A stretch of DNA of 26,194 bases from Fusobacteriaceae bacterium (GTDB taxonomy: Bacteria > Fusobacteriota > Fusobacteriia > Fusobacteriales > Fusobacteriaceae), in contig JAFGUR010000111.1 in assembly GCA_016938425.1 (NCBI GenBank), positions 1-26,194 on the forward strand, read 5' to 3'. Positions 7,405 through 14,352 of this stretch are shown here, piece after piece; the stretch's first letter is position 1, and every line of letters begins with the position of its first letter. The position numbers and the translations under genes were made by a program. Under the pieces are notes generated by a model, which saw only the letters and a program-made list of their open reading frames with translations, was not told the origin of the DNA and did no database searches.

Positions 7405-7992
7405 ATGAGAACTGCAGAAATTAATAGAAAAACTAATGAAACAGATATTAAAATCAAATTGAATATTGATGGTAAAGGCATAAGAAACATAAATACAGGA
7501 GTAGGATTTTTTGACCATATGCTTGATTTATTTGCAAAACATGGCTTATTTGATTTGGAAGTAACTTGTAAAGGAGATACTTATATAGACGCTCATCATA
7601 CTGTGGAAGATGTGGGAATAGCTTTGGGAGATGCCTTTAGATTAGCATTAGGAGATAAAAAAGGTATAAAAAGATATGGAAGTTTTTATATGCCTATGGA
7701 TGAAACACTAAGTCTTATTGCTGTAGACTTAGGAGGAAGAGTATATCTTCATTATGAAGCTATTTTGCCAAGTCCCATGTTAGGAGAAATGGCTTCTGAA
7801 CTAGTAAAAGAGTTTTTCTTTGGGTTTTCAAGGGCATTAAATTGTAATTTGCACATAAAATTGATTCATGGAGAAAACACTCATCATATTGCAGAAAGCT
7901 TTTTTAAAGGGTGTGCAAGAGCTTTAGATATTGCAACTCAAATTGATGAAAGGCTTGAAGGAGAGATTCCATCAACAAAGGGGGTAATTTAG
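7405..7992 (+). CDS. hisB: Imidazoleglycerol-phosphate dehydratase
   Basis: A 195-aa monofunctional HisB, with no fused histidinol phosphatase domain. That agrees with the separate PHP phosphatase gene downstream. The two metal-binding repeats are present: DAHHTVEDVG (62-71) and ENTHHIAESFFKG (157-169). It dehydrates imidazole glycerol phosphate using manganese. AAAGGGG lies just before the ATG. The 34-nt gap from hisC is the largest between genes in the operon; I see no terminator in it. Confidence 0.97.
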   Translation: MRTAEINRKTNETDIKIKLNIDGKGIRNINTGVGFFDHMLDLFAKHGLFDLEVTCKGDTYIDAHHTVEDVGIALGDAFRLALGDKKGIKRYGSFYMPMDETLSLIAVDLGGRVYLHYEAILPSPMLGEMASELVKEFFFGFSRALNCNLHIKLIHGENTHHIAESFFKGCARALDIATQIDERLEGEIPSTKGVI

Positions 7993-8604
7993 TTGATAGT
8001 AATAATTGATTATGGAGTTGGAAATTTACATTCTATAAAATCAGCATTAGATTATTTAAAGATAGAGAATAAAGTGAGTAAAGATATAGATGAAATATTA
8101 AATGCAGATGGACTTATTTTACCTGGGGTAGGAGCTTTTGGAGATGCCATGGAAAACCTTACAAATACCGGACTTATACCAACAATTAGAAAATTTGTTG
8201 AAAGTGGAAAGAAATTATTAGGAATTTGTTTGGGAGCTCAATTGTTATATGAAAAAAGTTTTGAATTGGGAGAATATGAAGGGTTAGGATTTATAAAGGG
8301 AGAAGTAATACCTTTTAAAGGATTAATTGATAAAGAATTAAAAATTCCTCATATGGGATGGAATGAACTTATTTTTAATAAAAACGATAAAATACTAAAA
8401 TATATTAAAGAAAAAGAACAAGTATATTATGTACATTCATATTTTATAAAATCAGAAGGTACAGAGGTAATAGCTTCTTCTGAATATGATATAAATGTTC
8501 CAGGAATTGTTTGTTATGAAAATATTTATGGAATGCAATTTCACCCAGAAAAAAGTGGGATAACAGGATTAAATTTATTAAAAGCATTTGGGGAGTTGAT
8601 ATAA
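7993..8604 (+). CDS. hisH: Imidazole glycerol phosphate synthase, glutaminase subunit
   Basis: A 203-aa class I glutamine amidotransferase that supplies ammonia to HisF. The nucleophile C79 lies in GICLGAQLL, and H184 and E186 in MQFHPEKSG complete the triad. The start is TTG at 7993, directly after the hisB stop; AAGGGGG of the hisB 3' end is spaced about 8 nt from it. The next in-frame ATG would remove the conserved N-terminal strand (IVIIDYGVGNLHS), so TTG is taken. Confidence 0.96.
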   Translation: MIVIIDYGVGNLHSIKSALDYLKIENKVSKDIDEILNADGLILPGVGAFGDAMENLTNTGLIPTIRKFVESGKKLLGICLGAQLLYEKSFELGEYEGLGFIKGEVIPFKGLIDKELKIPHMGWNELIFNKNDKILKYIKEKEQVYYVHSYFIKSEGTEVIASSEYDINVPGIVCYENIYGMQFHPEKSGITGLNLLKAFGELI

Positions 8605-9318
8605 ATGATAATTTTTCCAGCTATAGATTTACTTAATGAGCAATGTGTAAGATTAAAACAAGGAGATTATAATCAAAAAGAAGTTTTTAATAGTAATCCT
8701 GTAGAACAAGCGAAATCTTTTGAGGAACAAGGAGCAAAATTTCTTCATTTAATTGACCTAGATGGAGCTAAAGAAGGAAGTCAAAAGAATTTTGAAGTAA
8801 TAAGAAAAATTAGAGAGGCAATTAATATTCCTATTCAAGTTGGAGGAGGAATACGTAATGAAGAGAGGATAATTAAATTATTAGAGCTTGGGGTAGATAG
8901 GGTAATATTAGGAACAATAGCTATTAAAAATAGAGATTTCTTAAAAGAAATGTTAAGTAAATATGGAGAAAAAATAGTTGTTTCTGTTGATGCAAAAGAG
9001 GGAAAAGTAGCAACTGATGGTTGGTTAGAAGATAGTGGAATAGATTCAATTGAATTTGTAAAAGAACTTATTGAATTAGGATTGAAAACTTTAGTTTACA
9101 CAGATATATCAAAAGATGGAATGATGGAAGGGACTAATTTAGATATTTATAAAAAAATAAATGAATTAGAAATTGACCTAATAGCTTCTGGTGGTGTAAG
9201 TAGAATGTACGATATAGAAGAACTTTTGAAGATGAATACATATGGCGCTATAGTAGGGAAAGCTATTTATGCAGGAGCTTTGAGTTTAAAAGATATTTTC
9301 AAGGTGGTGAATGTCTAA
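8605..9318 (+). CDS. hisA: ProFAR isomerase (phosphoribosylformimino-AICAR ribotide isomerase)
   Basis: A 237-aa (beta/alpha)8 barrel that isomerises ProFAR to PRFAR. The catalytic acids are D8 in PAIDLLNEQ and D129 in VSVDAKEG. The two phosphate-binding halves VGGGIRNE (79-86) and ASGGVSRM are conserved. Since trpF is also present in the window, this need not be a dual-function PriA enzyme. It starts immediately after the hisH stop, with GGGAG in the end of hisH. Confidence 0.96.
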   Translation: MIIFPAIDLLNEQCVRLKQGDYNQKEVFNSNPVEQAKSFEEQGAKFLHLIDLDGAKEGSQKNFEVIRKIREAINIPIQVGGGIRNEERIIKLLELGVDRVILGTIAIKNRDFLKEMLSKYGEKIVVSVDAKEGKVATDGWLEDSGIDSIEFVKELIELGLKTLVYTDISKDGMMEGTNLDIYKKINELEIDLIASGGVSRMYDIEELLKMNTYGAIVGKAIYAGALSLKDIFKVVNV

Positions 9319-10073
9319 TGATTAGTAAAAGAATAATACCTTGTTTTGATGTAAGAGATGGAATGGTAGTAAAAGGGCAAAAATTCGAGAATATAAAAGA
9401 AGTAAGTGAACCAGTGGTTTTAGCAAAAAAATATAATGAGCTAGGAGCAGATGAATTAGTGTTTTACGACATAACGGCATCTTATGAGGAAAGAAAACTT
9501 TTCACAGAAGTAGTTGAAAAAATTGCTAATGAAGTATTTATTCCTTTAACAGTTGGAGGAGGAATTAATACAGTTGAAGATTTTAGCAGAGTTTTGAAGG
9601 CTGGAGCAGATAAAGTAAGTATAAATTCATCAGCAGTAAAAAATCCTCATTTAATTACGGAAGCTGCTAAAAAATTTGGTTCTCAATGTGTTGTTCTGTC
9701 TATTGATGTAAAAAGAGTAGATGGGAAATTTATGGTATTTGTTAAAGGTGGCAGAGAGAATACAGGGTTAGATGCTATTGAATGGGCTAAAAAGGGTGAA
9801 GAACTTGGAGCAGGAGAACTAGTTATAAATTCAATGGACATGGACGGAGTTAAAGAGGGGTTTGATAGGGAATTATTGGAAGAAATATCTAAAGTAGTAA
9901 CTATACCAATAATTGCTAGTGGAGGTGCAGGAAATATGACGCACTTTAAAGAGGTTTTTAATATAAAAGGTGTTGATGCAGGATTAGCAGCTTCTATATT
10001 TCACTTTGGAGAAGTTGAAATTCCTGAACTTAAAAGATATTTAAAAAATGAAGGAATACCAACTAGAATATAA
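9318..10073 (+). CDS. hisF: Imidazole glycerol phosphate synthase, cyclase subunit
   Basis: A 251-aa barrel enzyme that uses HisH-derived ammonia to convert PRFAR into imidazole glycerol phosphate and AICAR. The catalytic D11 (IPCFDVRDG) and D130 (LSIDVKRV) are present, with phosphate-binding VGGGINT and ASGGAG. The start overlaps the hisA stop (TAATG), and GGTGGTG within hisA serves as the ribosome binding site. Confidence 0.97.
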   Translation: MISKRIIPCFDVRDGMVVKGQKFENIKEVSEPVVLAKKYNELGADELVFYDITASYEERKLFTEVVEKIANEVFIPLTVGGGINTVEDFSRVLKAGADKVSINSSAVKNPHLITEAAKKFGSQCVVLSIDVKRVDGKFMVFVKGGRENTGLDAIEWAKKGEELGAGELVINSMDMDGVKEGFDRELLEEISKVVTIPIIASGGAGNMTHFKEVFNIKGVDAGLAASIFHFGEVEIPELKRYLKNEGIPTRI

Positions 10074-10099
10074 AAAATAACGAAAGGAAATGAGGAAAA

Positions 10100-10705
10100 A
10101 TGATAGATAAAATTAAATTTAATGGACATGGATTAGTACCATGTGTAGTTCAAGATGTATACACAAAAGAGGTTTTAATGTTAGCGTATATGAATGAGGA
10201 ATCTTTGAAAAAATCAATAGAAACAAAGGAAACTTGGTTCTATAGTCGTTCTAGACAAGAATTATGGAATAAAGGAGCAACATCTGGGCATAAACAATTT
10301 ATAAAGAAAATGAGTTATGATTGTGATGGGGATACAATATTGGTAGAAGTTGAACAAATAGGTGTGGCTTGTCATACAGGCGCAAAATCATGCTTTTTTG
10401 AAACTATTTTTGAAGAAGAAGATAAGGTATTTGATTTGAGTAAACTATATAATTTGATAAAAGAAAGAAAAGAAAATCCAGTTGAAGGAAGCTATACAAA
10501 TTATCTGTTTGATAAAGGAATAGATAAAATATTAAAGAAGGTAGGAGAAGAATCTGCAGAAGTAATTATTGCAGCGAAGAATCCAGATTTAACAGAATTA
10601 CAATATGAGTTGTCAGATTTAGTTTATCATTCATTAGTTCTTATGGTCGAAAGGGGACTTGAACTTAAAGATATTGCTGAGGAGCTTAAGAAAAGGCTTA
10701 AATAA
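10100..10705 (+). CDS. hisIE: Bifunctional PR-AMP cyclohydrolase / PR-ATP pyrophosphatase
   Basis: A 201-aa fusion catalysing steps 2 and 3 of the pathway. The HisI half (about 1-105) has FYSRSRQELWNKGATSGH, the magnesium site DCDGD (74-78) and the zinc ligands C91, H92-adjacent and C98 in CHTGAKSCFF. The HisE half (from about 112) has the helix KVGEESAEVIIAAKN with its acidic metal-binding face, plus LSDLVYHSLVLM. A good AAATGAGGA ribosome binding site precedes the ATG. It is the last gene of the his transcript, followed by a terminator. Confidence 0.96.
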   Translation: MIDKIKFNGHGLVPCVVQDVYTKEVLMLAYMNEESLKKSIETKETWFYSRSRQELWNKGATSGHKQFIKKMSYDCDGDTILVEVEQIGVACHTGAKSCFFETIFEEEDKVFDLSKLYNLIKERKENPVEGSYTNYLFDKGIDKILKKVGEESAEVIIAAKNPDLTELQYELSDLVYHSLVLMVERGLELKDIAEELKKRLK

Positions 10706-10740
10706 TTAATAGTGAAAAGTTAAAAATTAATAGTTATGGA

Positions 10741-10770
10741 AGGGTGTTAGTTGTAACACCCTGATTTTTT
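10741..10770 (+). terminator. his operon terminator
   Basis: AGGGTGTTA (10741-10749), loop GTTG, TAACACCCT (10754-10762), then GA and a T run. The perfect 9-bp stem lies 35 nt after hisIE. Confidence 0.9.
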
Positions 10771-10791
10771 TAATTCTTTCTGTATTCTTAT

Positions 10792-10820
10792 TTGCAATTA
10801 ATATTTTTGTTTGATATTAT
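10792..10820 (+). promoter_or_regulatory. Promoter of the histidinol phosphatase gene
   Basis: TTGCAA (10792-10797), a 17-nt spacer, then TATTAT (10815-10820). It lies after the his terminator, so the phosphatase gene seems to have its own promoter and would escape his attenuation. Confidence 0.6.
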
Positions 10821-10850
10821 ATATTTAGAGTCAATAAAAAGGAGATTTTT

Positions 10851-11654
10851 ATGAAAAAAATAGATTATCATTTACATTCGTCTTTTTCGGAAGATTGTAT
10901 TATAGAAATGAAAGAAATGGTAGAAGGAGCTATTAAAGCTGGAGTTAATATGTTGTGTTTTACAGAACATAAGGATTTTGATTATCCACATGAGGAATTT
11001 ACTTTTCATCTTGATAATGAGGCTTATACAAAAAGGTTTTTGGAATTACGTGAGATTTATAAAAAAGATATAACTCTTTATCGTGGTGTAGAAATGGGAT
11101 TACAAAAGCATATATTAAAAGAAGTAGATGACTTTGTAAAAGTTGGGAACTATGATTTTGTAATTGGTTCACAGCATTGTGTTGACAATAAAGAGCTTTA
11201 TTATAAAACTTATTTTCAAGGGAAAACTATGAGAGAAGTTTTTGAAGGCTATTATGATGAACTTCTTTATAATATAACTAATTTTAATAATTTTGATGTT
11301 ATTGGTCACCTTGACCTCATTCGTAGATATTCTGATGAAGCTGTAGTTTATAACTTTAACGAAGTTATGGATAGGGTAGATGTTATACTTAAAAAGCTTA
11401 TTTCTATGAACAAAGGGATAGAAGTAAATGCAGGAGGATTTTTTTATCCTACAGCAATGACTAATCCTCATCCAAGTATTTTGAAAAGATATAAAGAATT
11501 TGGAGGGGAAATTATAACTTTTGGAAGTGATGCCCATGTACCACAAAAAATAGGGGCTAATTATGAGAGAACAATGGATATATTAAAAGAAGCAGGATTT
11601 AAGTATATTTCTTGGTTTGTGGGGAGGAAAGTGGAGTTTGAGAAGATAAGGTAG
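10851..11654 (+). CDS. PHP-family histidinol-phosphatase (HisK/HisJ type)
   Basis: A 267-aa PHP-domain phosphoesterase. The metal ligands are conserved in order: H7 and H9 in DYHLHSSFSED, FTEHKDFD, GVEMGLQ, GSQHCVDN, GHLDLIRRY and the final GSDAHVP. This is the layout of polymerase-and-histidinol-phosphatase enzymes that remove phosphate from L-histidinol phosphate. Monofunctional HisB and the absence of any other phosphatase candidate in the operon make it the missing step. The ribosome binding site is AAAAAGGAG. It sits outside the main operon, after a terminator. The PHP assignment is firm; the histidinol phosphate substrate is inferred from context. Confidence 0.88.
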   Translation: MKKIDYHLHSSFSEDCIIEMKEMVEGAIKAGVNMLCFTEHKDFDYPHEEFTFHLDNEAYTKRFLELREIYKKDITLYRGVEMGLQKHILKEVDDFVKVGNYDFVIGSQHCVDNKELYYKTYFQGKTMREVFEGYYDELLYNITNFNNFDVIGHLDLIRRYSDEAVVYNFNEVMDRVDVILKKLISMNKGIEVNAGGFFYPTAMTNPHPSILKRYKEFGGEIITFGSDAHVPQKIGANYERTMDILKEAGFKYISWFVGRKVEFEKIR

Positions 11655-11674
11655 GAGCGTTGGACGCTCTACCA
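11651..11674 (+). repeat. GC-rich palindrome, copy 1
   Basis: GAGCG (11655-11659), loop TTGGA, CGCTC (11665-11669). Flanking GTAG and CTAC extend it with one bulged G. It overlaps the stop codon of the PHP gene and has no T tract, so it is not an ordinary terminator. The core AGCG...CGCT resembles the copies at 13419, 14107 and 14162. Confidence 0.55.
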
Positions 11675-11697
11675 CAATTAAGGAAAGAGATGATGTT

Positions 11698-12927
11698 ATG
11701 AAATACGAGCATATTGAAGATTTGGCATATTATATGAAACAAGCTAAAGAAAATGGACAAAATAAGCCTATTGTCTTTTTAGGAGCTGGGGCTTCTAAAA
11801 CTGGAAATATCCCTTTAGCAAATGAAATTGTTGAAAAAATAAAAAATGAGTATGATACTCCAAAAATTAAAAGACTTGATGAAAAAGACATAACTTATGC
11901 AAAACTTATGGAATGCTTAACACCCTTTGAAAGAAATACACTTCTTAAATCTTATATAGATAATGGTAAAATAAATGTGACACATCTTTATTTGGCAAAC
12001 TTAATGAAAGAGGATTATATTGATTACGTATTAACAGTAAATTTTGATAATCTTATGCTAAGAGCACTTTCACTTTATAATATATTTCCTCCAACTTATG
12101 ATATGGCAGTTCTAAAAGACTTTACCACTACAACATTTGAAAAAGGTTCTGTTGTTTACTTACATGGACAACATCATGGATTGTGGCTTTTAAATACTCA
12201 GGAAGAAATGGCAAAAGTTTATAAAGTCATTCCCCCTATTCTTAATAAATTAGCAGATAAGCGACCATGGATTTTTATTGGTTATAGTGGAGAGGACCCA
12301 ATTTTTAATCATATTTTAGACCTTGGGAGATTTGATAATGGATTGTATTGGGTTCAATACAGAGATTATTGCCCATCCGATAAGGTCTGCAATAATCTCT
12401 TAAAAAAAGAAAATACTAACGCTTTTGTTATTAAAGATTATGATGCCGATTCTTTTATGGTTACTTTATCTAATCATTTAGGACTGATACAACCTGAAAT
12501 TATAGATAAGCCCTTTAGTGTTTTATACAAACAGTTACACAATATTAATGATATTAATGATGAAAAATATTTTAAGCATGTTAAAGAAAGATTAGAAATT
12601 GCAAAACTACAGGTTAATGATGCAATAAATCAGTTTGAAAGTGGAAAAGTTAAGACGTTAAAAGAAATAAAAAGCTCAACGAAATTAAACTTGTTAAAAA
12701 AGAAACTCTTAAATCTGACATTTGAAACTGATTTTGATGAAGAATTTGTTTCAGTATTTAATTCGTTGCAATTGGCAATAGAAAAGTTAGATTCCCATGA
12801 ATTTGAAGAACTGAGGGTTATTTTGGCAGAAATTTTCTTTAATTGGGCAATGGCTGAAACCAATATAGAAGAAAGCATTTTAAAATATAGCGAAGCTATA
12901 AAATATGATTCAAGTAATCCAAGCTAG
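11698..12927 (+). CDS. SIR2-like NAD-binding protein, N-terminal part of an amber-split SIR2-TPR gene
   Basis: A 409-aa product. Residues about 20-250 form a SIR2-like domain: the NAD loop VFLGAGASKTG (26-36), TVNFDN (113-118, catalytic Asn region), the catalytic His in VYLHGQHHG (H156) and WIFIGYSGEDP (191-201). Residues from about 380 begin a TPR-like helix pair. The frame meets TAG at 12925-12927, yet the same frame stays open to 13401 and codes further TPR repeats. The intact protein would have 567 aa. SIR2 domains joined to repeat or sensor domains are known as NAD-depleting effectors of antiphage defence; that role is inference here. The start ATG has AAGGA about 13 nt upstream, a weak fit. 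Confidence 0.75.
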   Translation: MKYEHIEDLAYYMKQAKENGQNKPIVFLGAGASKTGNIPLANEIVEKIKNEYDTPKIKRLDEKDITYAKLMECLTPFERNTLLKSYIDNGKINVTHLYLANLMKEDYIDYVLTVNFDNLMLRALSLYNIFPPTYDMAVLKDFTTTTFEKGSVVYLHGQHHGLWLLNTQEEMAKVYKVIPPILNKLADKRPWIFIGYSGEDPIFNHILDLGRFDNGLYWVQYRDYCPSDKVCNNLLKKENTNAFVIKDYDADSFMVTLSNHLGLIQPEIIDKPFSVLYKQLHNINDINDEKYFKHVKERLEIAKLQVNDAINQFESGKVKTLKEIKSSTKLNLLKKKLLNLTFETDFDEEFVSVFNSLQLAIEKLDSHEFEELRVILAEIFFNWAMAETNIEESILKYSEAIKYDSSNPS

Positions 12928-13401
12928 TATGCACTAAGAGGCCAACAATATCAAGAAATATTAAAATATGAAGAAGCTGAATCAGATTACTCAAACGCTA
13001 TTAATTTGTGGCCTATAGATATATCCTATTATTCCTTAAGAGCTCATTTAAATAAAAAGAGAGGTAATTATCACGAATCACTTAAGGACTATGATAAAAT
13101 TATTGAAATAAGACCAAAATTTGGAGGAGCGTATAACAGTAGAGCGGTTTTATTAAATAAACTTGACAGAATAGAGGAAGCAATAAGTGATTATCAAAAA
13201 GCTTATGAACTAGGTGATGGGACTTATAATCTTGCTTGCGGATTTGCTCTTAAGAATGAATATTCAAGTGCTTTAAAATATCTTGAAGAATCCCTAGAAA
13301 AAGGTGAAATATCTATTGAATATATTGAAGTGGATAAGACTTGGAATAATTTAAGAGATAATTCTGATTTTATAGCTCTTTTAGACAAATATAAAAAGTA
13401 G
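12928..13401 (+). pseudogene. C-terminal TPR part of the amber-split SIR2-TPR gene
   Basis: This is in the same frame as the SIR2 ORF, directly after its TAG. It codes about 157 residues of tetratricopeptide repeats: YALRGQQYQ then YEEAESDYSNAINLWP, YHESLKDYDKIIEIRP, and RIEEAISDYQKAYELG, each with the helix A/B spacing and terminal Pro or Gly of TPRs. The repeat that straddles the stop aligns without any gap (DSSNPS-stop-YALRG, against the usual DPNN..AYYNRG), so a single base change explains the split. A free-standing start at TTG 13006 has no ribosome binding site. It ends with TAG at 13401. It could be a recent nonsense mutation, a sequencing error, or a read-through site. Confidence 0.7.
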
Positions 13402-13418
13402 TCTCAACTTTTTTTACA

Positions 13419-13445
13419 GGGTTACTCGTCCCACGCCTAGGTTTT
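13419..13445 (+). repeat. GC-rich repeat, copy 2 (degenerate)
   Basis: 27 nt that match the copy at 14162-14188 at 21 of 27 positions by eye. Both share GGGTTA, the core CCCACGC and a final TTTT. In this copy the palindrome is eroded. A separate AT-rich hairpin, AGGTTTT/AAAACCT (13439-13459), overlaps its end just before the next gene's ribosome binding site. Confidence 0.45.
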
Positions 13446-13475
13446 GATTTTTAAAACCTCAAAAAGGAGTCCAAC

Positions 13476-13928
13476 ATGCCAATACTAAAAAGAACAAATT
13501 CCGAAAACATAGATTTTATTAACCTAGTCCAAAAATTAGACAAAGTTCTTCATGAAATTAACGGAGATGAACAGGCGTTTTTCACTCAGTTTAATAAAAT
13601 TGATATGATAAAACACGTAGTAATTGCCTATGAAAATAATATTCCTATTGGCTGCGGAGCAATAAAAGAATATTCTTCTGATACTATGGAAGTTAAGAGA
13701 ATGTTTGTTGACACCAAAAGTCAAGGGAAAGGAACTGCTTCCCAAATACTAAAAGAACTAGAACTTTGGACAAAAGAGCTTGGTTATAAAAAATGTATTC
13801 TTGAAACAGGAATAAAACAAACTAGAGCTATTGCTTTATACAAAAGAAATAATTTTGAAATAATAGAAAATTATGGCCAATATAAACATATAAAAGATAG
13901 TATATGTTTTGAAAAAAAATTATTCTAA
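13476..13928 (+). CDS. GNAT family N-acetyltransferase
   Basis: A 150-aa single-domain GNAT. The fold landmarks are GCGAIKEY (59-66), VKRMFVDTKSQGKGTASQIL (73-92) with the acetyl-CoA loop QGKGTA, and a C-terminal ALYKRNNFEIIENYGQY typical of PaiA/RimI-like members. It has a clear AAAAAGGAG ribosome binding site and is followed by a strong terminator, so it looks like a single-gene unit next to the split SIR2-TPR gene. Substrate unknown. Confidence 0.85.
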   Translation: MPILKRTNSENIDFINLVQKLDKVLHEINGDEQAFFTQFNKIDMIKHVVIAYENNIPIGCGAIKEYSSDTMEVKRMFVDTKSQGKGTASQILKELELWTKELGYKKCILETGIKQTRAIALYKRNNFEIIENYGQYKHIKDSICFEKKLF

Positions 13929-13953
13929 AAAATCTTTTGTTCATAAGAAAAGT

Positions 13954-13980
13954 AATTGAATTAATTGAATTAATTGAATA
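13954..13980 (+). repeat. 9-nt tandem repeat, three units
   Basis: AATTGAATT occurs at 13954 and 13963, then AATTGAATA at 13972. It lies between the GNAT stop and its terminator and is noncoding. Confidence 0.7.
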
Positions 13981-13983
13981 ATG

Positions 13984-14017
13984 AGGACTTCTTAAATTAG
14001 GAGTCCTTTTATTTTTA
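13984..14017 (+). terminator. Terminator after the GNAT gene
   Basis: AGGACTTC (13984-13991) pairs with GGAGTCCT (14000-14007) with one G-T pair and an 8-nt loop, followed by TTTTATTTTT. Confidence 0.85.
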
Positions 14018-14106
14018 ACTAATAGAGAGCTTTGCATAATAGGGTACTTTGTTCATTTGAGAAAGATATGAAAATATAAAATTGAAGCTTATTCAGCTTC
14101 ACCGAA

Positions 14107-14121
14107 CCAGCGTAACGCTGG
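14107..14121. repeat. GC-rich palindrome, copy 3
   Basis: CCAGCG, TAA, CGCTGG: a 15-nt palindrome inside the MITE-like element. It shares the AGCG...CGCT core with the other copies. Confidence 0.5.
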
Positions 14122-14161
14122 ACACACTTATCTTATTAAGTTTTATAATTTTCATTTTATT

Positions 14162-14188
14162 GGGTTAAGCGCCCCACGCTTAAATTTT
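14162..14188. repeat. GC-rich palindrome, copy 4
   Basis: TTAAGCG, loop CCCCA, CGCTTAA within the MITE-like element. It is the best-preserved relative of the copy at 13419-13445. It stands out in strongly AT-rich surroundings. Confidence 0.55.
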
Positions 14189-14309
14189 TATGTTTTATAC
14201 TAAAAAATCGAACTGTGCAAAGGTCTTTAATAAAAGATAGGTTGAAATATTAAAGAAATTAATACACTTCTTAACAAGTAATTTAATAAGAATTTAAGTA
14301 AGGGAAAAA

Positions 14310-14342
14310 TGTAAAATAAAAAAGTGCCACAGTGGCACTTTT
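14310..14342 (-). terminator. Terminator of the DEAD-box helicase gene
   Basis: The arms AAAGTGCCAC (14321-14330) and GTGGCACTTT (14332-14341) form a near-perfect palindrome. On the minus strand the stem is followed by TTTTTTATTTT. It starts about 10 nt beyond the helicase stop codon. Confidence 0.9.
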
Positions 14343-14352
14343 ACTATATTTA

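Larger units (their letters stand above)
14024..14227. mobile_element. MITE-like nonautonomous element with terminal inverted repeats
   Basis: The ends AGAGCTTTGCA (14026-14036) and TGCAAAGGTCT (14216-14226) are inverted repeats with one mismatch in 11. TAAT directly flanks both outer edges (14020-14023 and 14228-14231), a possible target duplication. The interior (about 180 nt) has no ORF but three hairpins: TGAAGCT/AGCTTCA (14083-14101), CCAGCG-TAA-CGCTGG (14107-14121) and TTAAGCG/CGCTTAA (14165-14183). Size, inverted ends and lack of coding sequence fit a MITE derived from a DDE-transposase insertion sequence. The parent family cannot be assigned from this window. This element fills most of the gap between the GNAT and helicase genes. 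Confidence 0.55.

Noticed and set aside
11169..11546. A 125-aa minus-strand ORF opposite the PHP gene
   Set aside because: It lies antisense to a well-supported gene, has low-complexity Ile/Lys/Asn-rich content and no ribosome binding site, so it is a shadow.
13006..13401. An independent TPR gene starting at TTG 13006
   Set aside because: No ribosome binding site is present, and the frame is continuous with the SIR2 gene through one TAG, so it is treated as the 3' part of that gene.
13954..13980. A CRISPR-like or phase-variable repeat
   Set aside because: There are only three contiguous 9-nt units, no spacers, and the location is noncoding between a stop codon and a terminator.
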